64,000 bases of DNA from Callipepla californica brunnescens. Lineage: Eukaryota; Chordata; Aves; Galliformes; Odontophoridae. This document shows positions 1-10,100 of the stretch, one piece after another. Position numbers and translations under genes: made by a program. Where the stretch lies: positions 2,046,001-2,110,000 of the forward strand of contig JALIRH010000036.1 in the NCBI GenBank assembly GCA_023055505.1. Reading direction: 5' to 3'. Numbering within the stretch: the stretch's first letter is position 1; each line of letters starts with the position of its first letter. The notes beneath the pieces are model-generated. The model did no database searches and was not told the DNA's origin. It saw nothing but the letters and a program-made list of their open reading frames with translations.

Positions 1-8
1 TGCAGTAC

Positions 9-187
9 CTGCGCAGGAGCTCGGTGTCAGCACGCAGGCTGGCGGCCTCACGCACGGCCTCATCCTGTGTCTGTTGGCAGCTCCTGACCTCAGCACTGAG
101 CTGCTCCAGCCGCTGCTCCAGGGCAGCCCGACGGCTCTCGCTGTCCCCCAACTCCCGACGCAAGTTCCCCGACACCTCCCGGGCTTC
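9..187 (-). CDS. CROCC: CROCC exon (coiled coil), last one in the window
   Basis: This 179-bp exon encodes [20 protein letters not shown] and continues to ADTELLR. It is bounded by acceptor CCCCCAG and donor GTACTG at bases 3-8. It matches the mammalian LRKQLSDSESERRALEEQL region. The gene continues past the left edge. Confidence 0.85.
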
Positions 188-1723
188 CTGGGGGCAGGGG
201 GACAGCAGTTGACCTCCAACATCCTCTGCCCTTCCAGCCATCCATCCTATACCCATCTTCCTCTGCCCATCCATCCATCATCCTCCTCCATCCGTGGTCC
301 ATACATCCACTTGTTCCCATCCATCCTCCTCCTTCCACCCCCCCCCCCATCCATTCCCACATCCATTTGTCCCTTATTCTCTTCTGTCCAAGCACACTCC
401 TTCCATTCATCTTCCCTCCAGCCCTTCTCCTATCATTCTCTCCCTGCCTCCATCCTTGCATCCATCTTCCATCCCCCCACCCCTCTATCCTCCATCCTTC
501 TATCCTTCTATTCTCTTTCAACCACCTTAACATCTACCCTCCCACCCATCTGCCCCCTAATCCATCTCCTCCCCGTTCCCCCCCATCCACCTTCCAAGTA
601 TCCAGCCATGCTCACATCCATCTATCCTCCATCCTCCAGTTAACAGTTGGACTAGAAGACCTCAGTGGTCTTTTCCAAGTTTAATGATTCGCTTCTATGA
701 TTCATCTTTCCATCTATCCATCCTCTATCACCCATCCGTTCCCACACCCACCTGTGCATCTCCACATTCATCTGCCCTACATTCTACTCCATCCATCCTC
801 CACACTTGTATCCATCTGTCCACACATCCATCCCTCCACCCATTGATCCCCATGTACATTCATCCCCACGACTATCCATTCCCATGTTCATCCATCCGTC
901 CATCCCCATGTCCAGACATCTGTCCATTCATCTGACCATCCATTCACCCCCATGTCCATTCATCCACTCTTCCCCATGTCCAACTGTCCATCCACCCAAC
1001 CATTGACCCCCATGTCCATCCATCCATCCATCCACCCAGCAACCCACCCTCACATCCATTCACCCATCCATCCATCCCCATATCCATCTGTTCATCCATC
1101 CACATCCAATTCTGTTCATCCACCCCCACGTCCATCAAACCGTCCCCATGTCCACCCACCCACCCATCCATCCATCGCCATGTCCATCCACTCACCCCCA
1201 TGTCCATTCACCTCCCCATCCATTCATCCCCACATCCATCCATCCAACCATCCACTCACCCACCCACATCTGTCCATCCACCCATCCATCCACCCCACAT
1301 CCATCAATCCATCCCCACGTCCATCCACTCACCCACCCACCCATCCCCCGCCCACCTGCAGCTGGATGTGCCGCCGGCGCAGGGCACCGTGCACAGCTCC
1401 CAGCATGGCTGCGGACCCGGCAGGTGACAGGCTGCGGCAGGGCAGCCTAGGAGGCTCCGTGGGGGTCCCATGCTCATCAGCCAGCACTGCCTGCAAGGGA
1501 CAGGGACAGCATCATTGCTGCAGGAGGGGAAACTGAGGCACGGAGGGGTTGGCAGCACTGGGAGTGCAGAGAGGGACGTGGGGGGGCACCTGAGTGATGT
1601 CTTGCAGCGTCTGGTGCAGCAGTTCCAGCTCTGCACGCAACGTCTGCACCTCCTCTGCTGACGGCTCCTGAGCACGGGACGCCTCCTGCGCAACACACAA
1701 ACGAAGCACGCAACCTGCAGCAT

Positions 1724-1773
<50 letters not shown>

Positions 1774-4513
1774 CTGTGCCTCGCACGCCGCCGCACACTC
1801 ACCATCTTTTGCAGCTGCACCGTCAGCGCCTGCACTGCCCGCTCCTTCTCACCTCCTTCCTCCCGCAGCCGCTGCAGCGCCGCCGTCAGCTCGGCCAGCC
1901 TGGGCGAGACGGTGCTGAGCACCACGCAGCGCCCCAGAGCATCTCTCAGCACCCCACAGCACCCACCTGTCCCCCAGCACAGCCCTCTCCCGCTCAGCAT
2001 CGCGGCCCCGTGCTGCCAGCTGCTCCTCCAGCTGTGCCAGCTGCTGCGCCTGCTGCTCCTGCACCGCGCCCGCCCGGCCCTCGGCCAGCTGCAGGTGGGC
2101 TCCCAGCTGCACGCAGGCGGCGTGGGCAGCGCGGCCGGCACGGCTCACCTCCTGCCCCAGCTCGGCCAGGTCTCTGCAGAGGGAAGAGGGGATAGGAGAG
2201 GGGTGAGCCCGCGTCTCGCTGACCCAAAGCCGGTGCTCGCAGCCCCGCTGACCTCTCGGTGGCGGCTCGCAGTTGGCCGAAGTGGCGGCGGAAGGCCACG
2301 GCCTGCCTCCAGAGCGTGAGCAGGCGGCCGTGCTCGTTGCTGAAGTAGGTGTTGAAGGACTGCGAGGGGATGGAGCAGAGCGTGCTCACACCGCTCTGCA
2401 GCCCGGCAGCGTTGCCACAGCATCGCGTCCTGCCCCGTGCACCATCCCCTGCTGCTCCAAAACCACCTCTGTACAACCTCCCCATGCAGGCAGCACTGCT
2501 TCGCCTTGCACCTCTCCCTGCACCCCTAATTCTTCTCTGTGCAGTGACCCGATGGTTCTGCACCCCTCTCCGTCCCTCTGCTTTGCATCTCTCCACGCAA
2601 CATCCTCCGAATCCCCAAATTCCTCTCCACGCAATATCCCGCACCCCTCCCCATGCAGCACCCCTCCGTTTCATCTCTGTGCAGCACTCCCTGCAACCCC
2701 TAATTCCTCTCCACCCAACAACCCAGCGGACCCACATCTCTGCACCATGCAACCCTCCACCCCACAGCATCCCTCCACCCCTCCGCTTTGAATCCCCCCA
2801 CGCACCGCTCACTGCATCCCCCAATAATGATCCAACACCACACCCTCTCCCCACGCAGCACCCTCTGCATGCAACATCCCACACCTCCACCAGCCCTCCC
2901 TGCAGCATCCTGCACCTCACCACATCCCTGCACCCCTCTGCCCCGCGTTGCCCTCAGTCCCCCACACGTCACCCCTCGGCTTTGTGTGTCCCCCTGCAGC
3001 ACCCACAGCCCTGACCTCCTCCTCCCTCCTCCACTGGGCCTCACGCTGCTCCAGTTCCCCACGTGCCCGTGCCCAGTCGGCCGTCAGCTTGCGGATGTCC
3101 TCACTCAGCGCCGCGTTGGCCACGTTGGCCTGCTCCAGCTGCTCCCGCAGCATCGAGTTCACCTGCACCAGGCTGCAGCTCCTGGGCAGCACAGGGCTGG
3201 GGATGATGATGCTGGGAGGAAGAGGAGGGGGGGTCCCACAGCCACCAGCCCCACAAGGGACCCCAGCACACCTTTGCTGCTCCTCCTCCAGTCGGATCAG
3301 CGCGTTCTCCAGCTCGTTGGGGCTCTCCTCCTCCGGCTGGCTCTGTGGGGACATCATTCCCTGTGCATGGATGGGGGGGTGGCCGTGGGGGTCATGTGGG
3401 GACATGCTGGGGACATAACGCACTGTCAGCCTCTCCTGCTCCAGTTCTGTCTCCTTCCTCAGCAGCTGCTGCTCCACCTCGCCACATTTCTTCTTGTACT
3501 GCAGCACCTGGGGACGAGGCGGTGACATCCAGCCCGACCGCACCGAAGTGTTCCCGCATCCCCAGCGTGCACCCACCTTGGCTTGCAGCTTCTGCACCAG
3601 CTGTGCTTGCCGCTGCTGGCCCTCCTGGTACGCCTGCAGCTTGCGCTTGTAGGCAGCCTGCTCCTCATCCAGCAGCCTCCGCAGCTCGATGTTGTGCTGT
3701 GCCAGGCTCCGGCCCTCCGCCGCCTCCTGCTCGCCCGCTTCCAGCCGCAGGGATTGCTCCAGCTGCAAGCCAGCGTCAGCCCTTCGTGCGTGCAACACCT
3801 CCAGGTGCAAGCATCCCAGCTTGGATAAACTCATCCTCCCTCTGGATGAGCCCCGGAGGGTTGAAGCAGCACCGCGGGCAGCCTGCTGTTCTGTGCTTGA
3901 GATGCAACAGGTGGCAACGAAAAAAACTATGGGGAATTGGCTGCCACATGCAGATAGTAAACCCAACTTTGGGTTGGCCAACGGGTAAAGTGTCTTTCAG
4001 TGCAGGGAACGAGAAGCAGCAATGTCCCCGTGGGCACTTTTTGGCTCTTGGCTCTCTTCTTTTAGCACAAAGGGGCAAAATCCCAGAGTCATACAGACCC
4101 CAGAGTGGTGCAGCTCGGGTTTTGCATCTCCCCGGGCAACCAAAACCCAAAGCCCTCATTCTTCTCCCAGTGCCACAGTGCAAAAAAAACCACCAAGAAA
4201 GCATTGAGGTGAAGAAAAAGGGAACGCTTTGTTGTCCTGCAAGCCCCAGCACGCCGGGTGCTGGACCTCCATCCCACGGCACTGCAAGCACCGCAGGGTC
4301 CTCAGCATCTCCGAGTGATGCTGCCAGGGAAAGGTGCATTTTTGGGGCTGAAAAAAGGTGTACTTCGGGCCGACCTACCCGCTCGCTGATGGCGTTGTAT
4401 TTGATGGCCAGCTCATCGCGCTCGGCACGGCTCTGAGCCAGCAGGTCCTCGACACGAGACAGCTCCTGCTGCAGGATGCGGTTCTCCTCCTGGACAGACA
4501 GCAGCGAGGCCAT
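9..4513 (-). CDS. CROCC: Rootletin (ciliary rootlet coiled-coil protein), N-terminal part of the gene, 11 exons
   Basis: Rootletin is the long coiled-coil protein that polymerises into the ciliary rootlet and helps hold centrosomes together through CEP250/C-Nap1. Eleven minus-strand exons (4379-4524, 3577-3762, 3424-3507, 3272-3342, 3016-3181, 2253-2359, 1967-2173, 1803-1899, 1590-1685, 1356-1490, 9-187) join without a phase break into about 487 residues. Stretches such as [34 protein letters not shown] and [12 protein letters not shown] are near identical to the mammalian protein. The product is rich in E, Q, L and R in heptads, as expected for coiled coil. The gene continues beyond base 1; human rootletin is about 2,000 aa, so roughly three quarters is missing. 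I start it at the ATG at 4511-4513 (context gccATGG), which aligns with an internal Met near residue 73 of the human protein. Exons for the first 72 human residues were not found. Confidence 0.93.
188..1355. repeat. CROCC intron filled with (CCAT)n-type simple repeat
   Basis: The intron between the exons at 1356 and 187 is almost entirely degenerate tetranucleotide CATC/CCAT/CCCA repeat on the plus strand, roughly 237-1345. It is interrupted by a CR1 remnant at 644-703. Long frames rich in H, P, S and I (plus) or W, M, D and G (minus) here are translated repeat. No exon is visible in it. Confidence 0.9.
644..703 (+). mobile_element. CR1 LINE 3'-end fragment
   Basis: The motifs GTTGGACTAGAAGACCTC, GGTCTTTTCCAAG and a terminal CTATGATTC match the conserved 3' tail of chicken CR1 elements. 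It is about 60 bp long and sits inside the CCAT repeat. Confidence 0.8.
1356..1490 (-). CDS. CROCC: CROCC exon, non-coiled linker
   Basis: This 135-bp phase-0 exon encodes [14 protein letters not shown] and continues to [11 protein letters not shown]. Its ends match the mammalian AVLSDS and SALHKRQLQ blocks. The Ser/Arg/Pro-rich linker between them is about 30 residues shorter than I recall for human. The acceptor is TTGCAG and the donor GTGGGC. Confidence 0.83.
1590..1685 (-). CDS. CROCC: CROCC exon (coiled coil)
   Basis: This 96-bp phase-0 exon encodes [20 protein letters not shown] and ends HQTLQDITQ. The acceptor is GCGCAG and the donor GTGCCC. It corresponds to the mammalian segment ending QQTLRDLAQ. 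Confidence 0.85.
1725..1771. repeat. (CA)n microsatellite
   Basis: An uninterrupted CA dinucleotide run of about 23 units lies in the CROCC intron between the exons at 1803 and 1685. It is likely length-polymorphic. Confidence 0.97.
1803..1899 (-). CDS. CROCC: CROCC exon (coiled coil)
   Basis: This 97-bp exon encodes [20 protein letters not shown] and ends LQKM before donor GTGAGT. A (CA)n tract lies just downstream in the intron. Confidence 0.87.
1967..2173 (-). CDS. CROCC: CROCC exon (coiled coil)
   Basis: This 207-bp exon encodes [18 protein letters not shown] through [18 protein letters not shown]. Its phases (1 base in, 2 bases out) match both neighbours. It is very GC- and Ala/Gln-rich compared with the mammalian counterpart. 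Confidence 0.88.
2253..2359 (-). CDS. CROCC: CROCC exon (coiled coil)
   Basis: This 107-bp exon encodes [20 protein letters not shown] and following residues, nearly identical to mammalian rootletin. The acceptor is CTCGCAG and the donor GTCAGC, ending in phase 2. Confidence 0.92.
2360..3015 (-). other. CROCC intron, C-rich, no feature
   Basis: This intron is cytosine-rich on the plus strand with irregular CCCC/CATGCA-like runs. Frames here lack rootletin-like sequence and I see no exon or named repeat. Confidence 0.7.
3016..3181 (-). CDS. CROCC: CROCC exon (coiled coil)
   Basis: This 166-bp exon encodes [19 protein letters not shown] and ends WRREEE. I chose the acceptor CTGCCCAG at 3182-3189 over a nearer AG because it keeps the spacing of the mammalian protein (QQRS-S-LVQVN). 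The donor is the less usual GTCAGG. Confidence 0.87.
3272..3342 (-). CDS. CROCC: CROCC exon (coiled coil)
   Basis: This 71-bp exon encodes [20 protein letters not shown] and ends in phase 2 at AAAG before donor GTGTGC. The [12 protein letters not shown] part is strongly conserved in rootletin. Confidence 0.9.
3424..3507 (-). CDS. CROCC: CROCC exon (coiled coil)
   Basis: This 84-bp phase-0 exon encodes [16 protein letters not shown] and following residues. The acceptor is CCCCAG and the donor GTGCGT. Confidence 0.9.
3577..3762 (-). CDS. CROCC: CROCC exon (coiled coil)
   Basis: This 186-bp phase-0 exon starts [17 protein letters not shown] and contains [13 protein letters not shown], both clearly rootletin. 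The acceptor is TTGCAG and the donor GTGGGT. A 616-bp intron separates it from the exon at 4379. Confidence 0.92.
3763..4378 (-). other. CROCC intron, no feature
   Basis: A 616-bp intron bounded by a GT donor at 4373-4378 and an AG acceptor at 3763-3764. I see nothing recognisable in it. Confidence 0.75.
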
Positions 4514-4524
4514 GGCCTCAGGAC
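4379..4524 (-). CDS. CROCC: CROCC exon with putative start codon
   Basis: The exon is 146 bp, with acceptor CCGTGCAG before 4524 and donor GTAGGT after 4379. The ATG at 4511-4513 opens [20 protein letters not shown]. Eleven bases precede the ATG; they are open in this frame (GT CCT GAG GCC), so a longer N-terminus spliced from upstream cannot be excluded. Confidence 0.88.
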
Positions 4525-4684
4525 CTGCACGGAGGAGGCAGGGGATCAGGGTGAGGGCTCAGCTTCACCGCTTTGCAAACTCCAGATCCGTCCATGCTCC
4601 GTGCAAACGTGAAGCTGGACCGGCTGCAAACCTGCACAAACCGCCCTGCAGATCTTGTCCTTGCGACGGTGACCAATTTCAGCT

Positions 4685-4708
4685 CCTAACCCTAACCCTT
4701 AACCCTAG
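4685..4708 (+). repeat. Short interstitial telomere-like repeat
   Basis: Four consecutive hexamers CCTAAC CCTAAC CCTTAA CCCTAG approximate the vertebrate telomeric C-strand. It lies in the CROCC 5' intron. Confidence 0.75.
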
Positions 4709-5101
4709 CACACTGCAGCTCCTGGGTCCCCTCCCCCAGCACCCCTTTTTGCTTTGCTCTCAGCAGCCCCGCGTCCCCATCCCTCTATGGTTTTTTAGGG
4801 CTTTGCTTCCGCTCGGCAGGCGGAAAGCGGATGCGTGGTTGGGATTAGCTCGAAATCCTCATTTTCCCCTCCCAGGCTGCAGGCCCTCCTCTTCCTGGCC
4901 GCATCCGCATGCCTCAGGGGTCCTAATGCCTTCCCCCCAAGCCCTGCTCTGCTGCTAAACCAAAGCTTTGCAGTTCAGACTAAGCGACAAAGCTCTTTGC
5001 CCGCGGAGCACAAGAAAAGAAGAGAAAGGATTCATCTGCTACTGCAATAAATGCGCAGCGCCGTGCAGCCCTGCACCCCAAAGCAGTGGAAACGCACTTA
5101 C

Positions 5102-5230
5102 TTTGCTCCAACGCTCAGCTTCCCCGAGGTCCAGAGCTCCGTGATCCCAGAGGAGCTCAGGACAGAGGAGCCCTTCGGTTAGGCCATAACGAAGCACGGC
5201 CTCGTTAAGCTCATTAGGGCGCAGGAGTCG
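5102..5230 (-). other. CROCC: Candidate CROCC 5' noncoding exon
   Basis: On the minus strand a consensus donor (GTAAGT, plus coordinates 5096-5101) follows GGAGCAAA. The next acceptor downstream is that of the first CROCC exon. In the frame needed to enter that exon a TGA precedes the donor by four codons with no ATG after it, so the exon would be 5' UTR. The upstream boundary is a guess. Confidence 0.3.
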
Positions 5231-5930
5231 GCTCTGGCAGGGAAAAGTGTTGGGTGGAGCGTGCCAGGTTGCTATGGGAAGCCTTTGGCCAGACGCTGGG
5301 AAGCGGTGGAGGCTGCTCCAGTGCTGCCACGTGGAAAACCCCGGGGGTAACGGGGAGGAGGTGCTGCTTTGTTCCCCCCCCCACGAAGGGCTGAAACGCT
5401 CCGACAAATCAGTGCCACCTCAAAACGTGCATCCCCACCGGGGGCTGCAAGGAAACAACGCGTGGAAGTTGCTCCCCCTGCAAACCCTCGGGTGTGGATT
5501 TGCCCTCCCAGCCTCTGCTTGCCCCGCAAGGAGAGAAAATGCCCTTTCTCCTCCCCCTGAGCCGCGGATTAGAGGTCAAGGAGGGACTGCAGCGGGGTTG
5601 GAGAGGAGGATTGAGGCTTTGCAGCACTGCTGGCACAGTCTGGCCTCTGAAAACATCCACACCAAGGCTCCTTGATGGGACACAAGTCCTCAACTCTCCC
5701 CCTCGCTTTCCTTATTCCCTCCTTCCTCTGCCTCCAGAGCTTCAAACCCACTGCTAAGCAACATGTGTTGTGCCTGGCTGTCGCTGTTTCCCCAGCACCA
5801 AGAAGGAGGGCAAAGCACAAAACCACCCCCAGCATCAAATCCCCACCTCGAAGGAAGCCCCCTGTCCCACCCCCGAGCACCCACAGGCATTTCCCTGGGT
5901 GTAAAACGTCACATCTGCCATCAAAACGAT

Positions 5931-5936
5931 TTTATT
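5931..5936 (-). terminator. NECAP2: NECAP2 polyadenylation signal
   Basis: AATAAA on the minus strand (TTTATT on plus), about 1.1 kb downstream of the NECAP2 stop. No other canonical signal was noticed between them. Confidence 0.65.
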
Positions 5937-7077
5937 GCTCACTTGGAAGCGTGATATCTCTCACCCGGCCCCGTGTGCTGCCAGGCAAAGACGAAGCTCT
6001 GAAATGGAAATGTTCACCCGTCCAGTTGAGAATGGAAGTAATAATTAAGTCTGAAACACTGAAAAAAAACCAGCAGAACTTCGTCCTGCGAAAGGCCTTC
6101 ACCATGATATAAATAGGTAAGAAAATAGTTGGGGTATTTTTTTTTTTTTTCAAAGAGGAATCTGAACCCCAGCTCTGTTCAAGAGACCAAGTCTGTCTTC
6201 TATTGCATATATTCCATTAATAAAGTCTCTGCAAAAAAAAAAAAAAAGAATAAAAATCTCTCTTCAAAATAGAGGGGGGAAAAAAACAACAAAAACTGAC
6301 CTTACTGGAGCAGGAAAACAGGAACTCGAGCACTGTGCTCACATTTACCTGCACGCAGCAGTCGTGCTCCCCACATCCCACATGGCAGTGCCAGGAAATA
6401 GCAGGGGTGATGCTCAGCATCCTGGCAGGACACTGCCTGCACCACGCCACGAGCAGGAGGCAAAGCAAGGATGCTCCCCACTGCCTGCCAGCCTCAATGA
6501 TCTCCAAATGCGTGAGGAGAAAAGTGGAGGTGGTGGTGGGGGCAGCCCTGTGCTGCACACCTCATCCCACCTCTATTGCAGAGGAACTGAGGAAGAAAAA
6601 ATTGCCCAAATTGGGCAGCAAAAGCACTGCTGAGTCCTCTGTCAGTGCCCTGAGCACTCTCACGTCACCAAGGAGACGCGGGGTGCGATGAAGCTGCCAC
6701 GTTTTTGCAGCTGTGTTAGTGCAGTAAGAAAGGAAGGAAGGAAAAACACAGAAAGACACAGGAAAGGTCACTGAAGCCTCAAAGGTTTGCTGTGATCCAG
6801 GCAGAAAATACTCAGAAAAGGCCCCCACAGCTCTGAGGGTGCTGGTGTGGAGTTCTGTAAGGCACGAACGTGTTCATTTACCATCCAGCACCAATTTCTG
6901 CTATTCAACTCCAGCACCAGATTTTGGGGTCTCGCTTCTTGTCAGGGGGACAGGGGAGTACACTGCCACTGTAAGCGATGAGTGAGGTGTCCTTAAGCAG
7001 CAGGAGCACTTCCCAGCCCCACTTTGGTCCTGTAAGAAATTGGCACAATCCTCCTCCAGTGCTGGTGAGGAGCTGGC
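5937..7077 (-). other. NECAP2: NECAP2 3' UTR (inferred)
   Basis: This stretch has no coding potential and runs from the stop codon to the AATAAA at 5931-5936. It contains homopolymer runs near 6138 and 6233 and no recognised repeat family. That it is UTR is inferred from the polyA signal. Confidence 0.6.
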
Positions 7078-7126
7078 TCAGAACTGCACCCAGCCTGCAT
7101 TTGCCTGCGTCTGCTTGGAATCTGAC
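7078..7126 (-). CDS. NECAP2: NECAP2 coding exon 8 with stop
   Basis: Encodes [15 protein letters not shown] and a TGA at 7078-7080. The C-terminal WVQF is the adaptor-ear ligand typical of NECAPs. Confidence 0.95.
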
Positions 7127-10100
7127 CTGGAGGGAGAAGGAGAGAGAGAAAAAGAAGGTTCAGGCACTGAAAAATGAGGGTTTGGACACTGAAAGGGGCT
7201 GCAGCACAGGCTACCTGCTGCCAGTCTGTAACTCTCCCCCACACACAGCCAGGCACAGCAGCCTCTCACCTTTCAAAACACTCAAAACGTGTTCGGGTGG
7301 AGGGCTGCCCCCACCCCGTTGCTATTTCACTGAGAGTAAGACCGGCAGGATTGGGTTCTAACGCTGCAGGAATCAGCCTGTGCAACCTGCAAACCCCACA
7401 CGGCCTCACCCTGAAGCTTTGAAGTCACCCCAGACGTCGGTGGCGGGGGCAGAGGGAGCAGCAGTGGGCTGTGGCCAGGACAGCAGGGAGTCTGCAGCAG
7501 CCAGGGGAGCCAGAGAGAGGAGAAAAAAGAAAAAAGAGCTGTTACTGCTAATTCTTACTTCCAGATTCCCGCCATTCGTGAAGCTATCATACTGCTTTTC
7601 CACACACCCGCTGTCTGAGTGCAGTCAGTTTATCATGCCAGCCTGACTGGGGTTCGAGATGAACTTCTGTGCTGCACACAGATGGTCAAAGATCAGGCAG
7701 GAGGGTAAGGATTCACATAGGGAGCTTCTAAACATCCTGTCCTTTCAGCTTTCAAACTGTGTGTGCAAAACTTATGCTTCCCAAAGGATTACAAAGCAGA
7801 CAGGAGCTCTGAACAGCCAGGGGATTGGCTATGGGACTGACAGGCTGCATGGTTTTGTGATCCCATTCCCCTCAGTGCCTCAGTTCCCTTTACCCAACAG
7901 GGCTTGGGCACTATGAGCTCCTCCTGCAGGAGCTCGAGGGCAACGTCAAGGTTTTTGCATACTCTGAGAGTTAAAACTGAATCTAAAGAGCCTTACAGCC
8001 ATTTCTGTAAGACACAGACCTGTGATGGGGGTTCCAGGGAGCCGGGCGGGTGCAGGGAGAGAAGATGGCAGCTGCTCTCCAGAAGGAAGAGCTGCAGTGG
8101 AAGATTTTCCTCCTGGAGGTGGTGGGAGCAAGCTCAGGCCCCCAGGGCCTGCAGGACGTGGTCTGGTGTTCCCTGCTGCTCCCTCCTTTTTCTTCATGTT
8201 CTGAAAGGAGACATGAGAGGGGAACTTTAGATGTGCCACATTTAAATCTGGAACTGGAGCATGAGTCTACTTTTCCCTCCCAGCCAACGCTTACAAGCAG
8301 CTCAGGTGCTTCGTTCTGGGTGAAAAGGACGCTGTGCTACACTCTCCTGGTGCAGCAACAGGTGTCTAACCTCAGATGTTTTCTTCTGTGAATCCCCACC
8401 ATGCAGCCACAGGCTGGGTTTTGTGACTGGGAACCACAAGACAGCCATCTACAAAACACTGCAGGCAGCATGGGCACGAGCAGCTCTGCACCAGGCTTCC
8501 TCTAGTGAGGGGATTGCATCAGAAAGCCACTGCTTCCTCTTGTGCCACAAACCACAGCAGCGGGGAGAAACAGATTGTGAGGGCTGAGCCTGAAGGCAGA
8601 CAGCGTGACTCAAGTCTGCGGCCCCAAGAAGAAGTGTTTCACACCTTACAAGAAACGAGGCTGACAAAAGAGACTAAGAGAATATTCTTCACGCTTTCGT
8701 TTCCCAACATGCTGCAAAAAAGGGAAGGGGTTGGGTGATGTTTCTCTTTTGAGGTTTTACGAGAATCAGCAGAAGCAGAGGGCATACGTTATGAAGTGTA
8801 CAAGGCAAAACACACAGAGCAGATTTAAGCAGCAAAAGCCCTCACCGCAATGTTAAGCTTGATGGTCTGACCCTCCTTGAAGCCCAGATCCAGTTTGGGT
8901 GCCTGGTCAGGGTTCTCAGCCTGCTTTGCCAGCTCGTTCTGTTGCTTCACCCACCTGCAGGAAGGATCTGTAAGCTGTGGTCCTCTCTGCACCACGGCTC
9001 CTCAGTCAAGTGAATCAGGCACAGTGAACCAGGAGCAGTGAAGGCCTGCAGCTCCCACGTGAAGCCATCAAGCCAAGAGGACAACAGGAGAGGCACAAAC
9101 TCACTTAAAATGGTCCTGGAGAGCGACGTTGAAGTCAAAAGCATCCCCTCGATCGACAAAGCCAACTCCAATGAAAGCACGGCGGCCTGGGGAATGAGGA
9201 AGAGTAAAGGCTAGAAATGCAGAACAGTGTAAAAGCAGAGGATGCAGAACGCAGAGGGGGGACGGCTGATTTCACACCCCCGTGACTGTCAGCTCCTCCA
9301 GCTGGAGCTGAGAGGGGGATTCTGACGACAGCAGGGCTGAGGTTAGGACTGGAGCTGCATTTCTTTCTTCCTTCTACAAAGAGAAGGAAGGGACACCGAG
9401 TTCCAAGCACGGGAAACTGTTACAATGTCAGCAGGGCTGTAATGTGAGGCTGGAAGAAAACTGCAGCCACGCTTTCAGTTAGCAAAGTTGTGTTTACATC
9501 ATTACTTCAGCTTGATTGGATTTACAGACCCAGCGACACCAGCATTACAATTAATATAAATGAATCAATGCAGAGGTTGGCATCACAGCGACAGTCCTAC
9601 ACACAGGTGTGTCCTTAATGCTGGGCAGCAGATTAAACTGTTGCCTTAAAAAACTGATGTTTTTTTAACTAGACAGAGCGTGAAGGACAGAGGTCATCTG
9701 TCCATCCAGCATTGTTTGCAGGGAATATTTCACTCTCAAAGACACAAATTCTTCACCACTAAGAACTCAGAACAAGCTCTGAGTGCTTTCAAGAACAGCT
9801 GCCCCAAGCCTGGCTCTGTTAGCACCAAAGCAGTGTCACACCATTGCCATCCTCGATCCGGATGACGAAATATCTGCTGGAGTCTGTCACACCCTCCACA
9901 GCGATGCCAGGGAACTGCTCCACGGGGGCCTGGGCAAAAAGCTCTCCTGGAAAAGAGAAATGGGGGTGAGACAACGTGACAGTGTAGCACCTCAATGCTA
10001 CCATCTGCGAGGGTGAACACAGAGGCAGCAGCCTGCATGCAGGAAACGGGCAAACGTGACCCATTTCCTCTGCTGCAGCAGCTTGGGAGGTAATTCAGAA

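Larger units (their letters stand above)
4525..5930 (-). other. CROCC: 5' region of CROCC: first intron, possible noncoding exon and promoter
   Basis: This stretch lies between the first recognisable CROCC exon and the NECAP2 polyA signal, so it must hold the CROCC 5' end unless that end lies further upstream. Apart from a short telomere-like repeat (4685-4708) and a strong donor at 5096-5101, I recognise nothing. No frame resembles the human rootletin N-terminal 72 residues. Confidence 0.5.

Noticed and set aside
74..1536. Several overlapping frames of 60-194 codons rich in His, Pro, Ser and Trp
   Set aside because: They are translations of the CCAT-type repeat on both strands, with no homology and wrong composition; the real exons are CROCC at 9-187 and 1356-1490.
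1994..2923. 309-codon minus frame as a single CDS
   Set aside because: Only 2253-2359 within it, and part of 1967-2173 in other phases, match rootletin; the rest is intron with good GT/AG borders.
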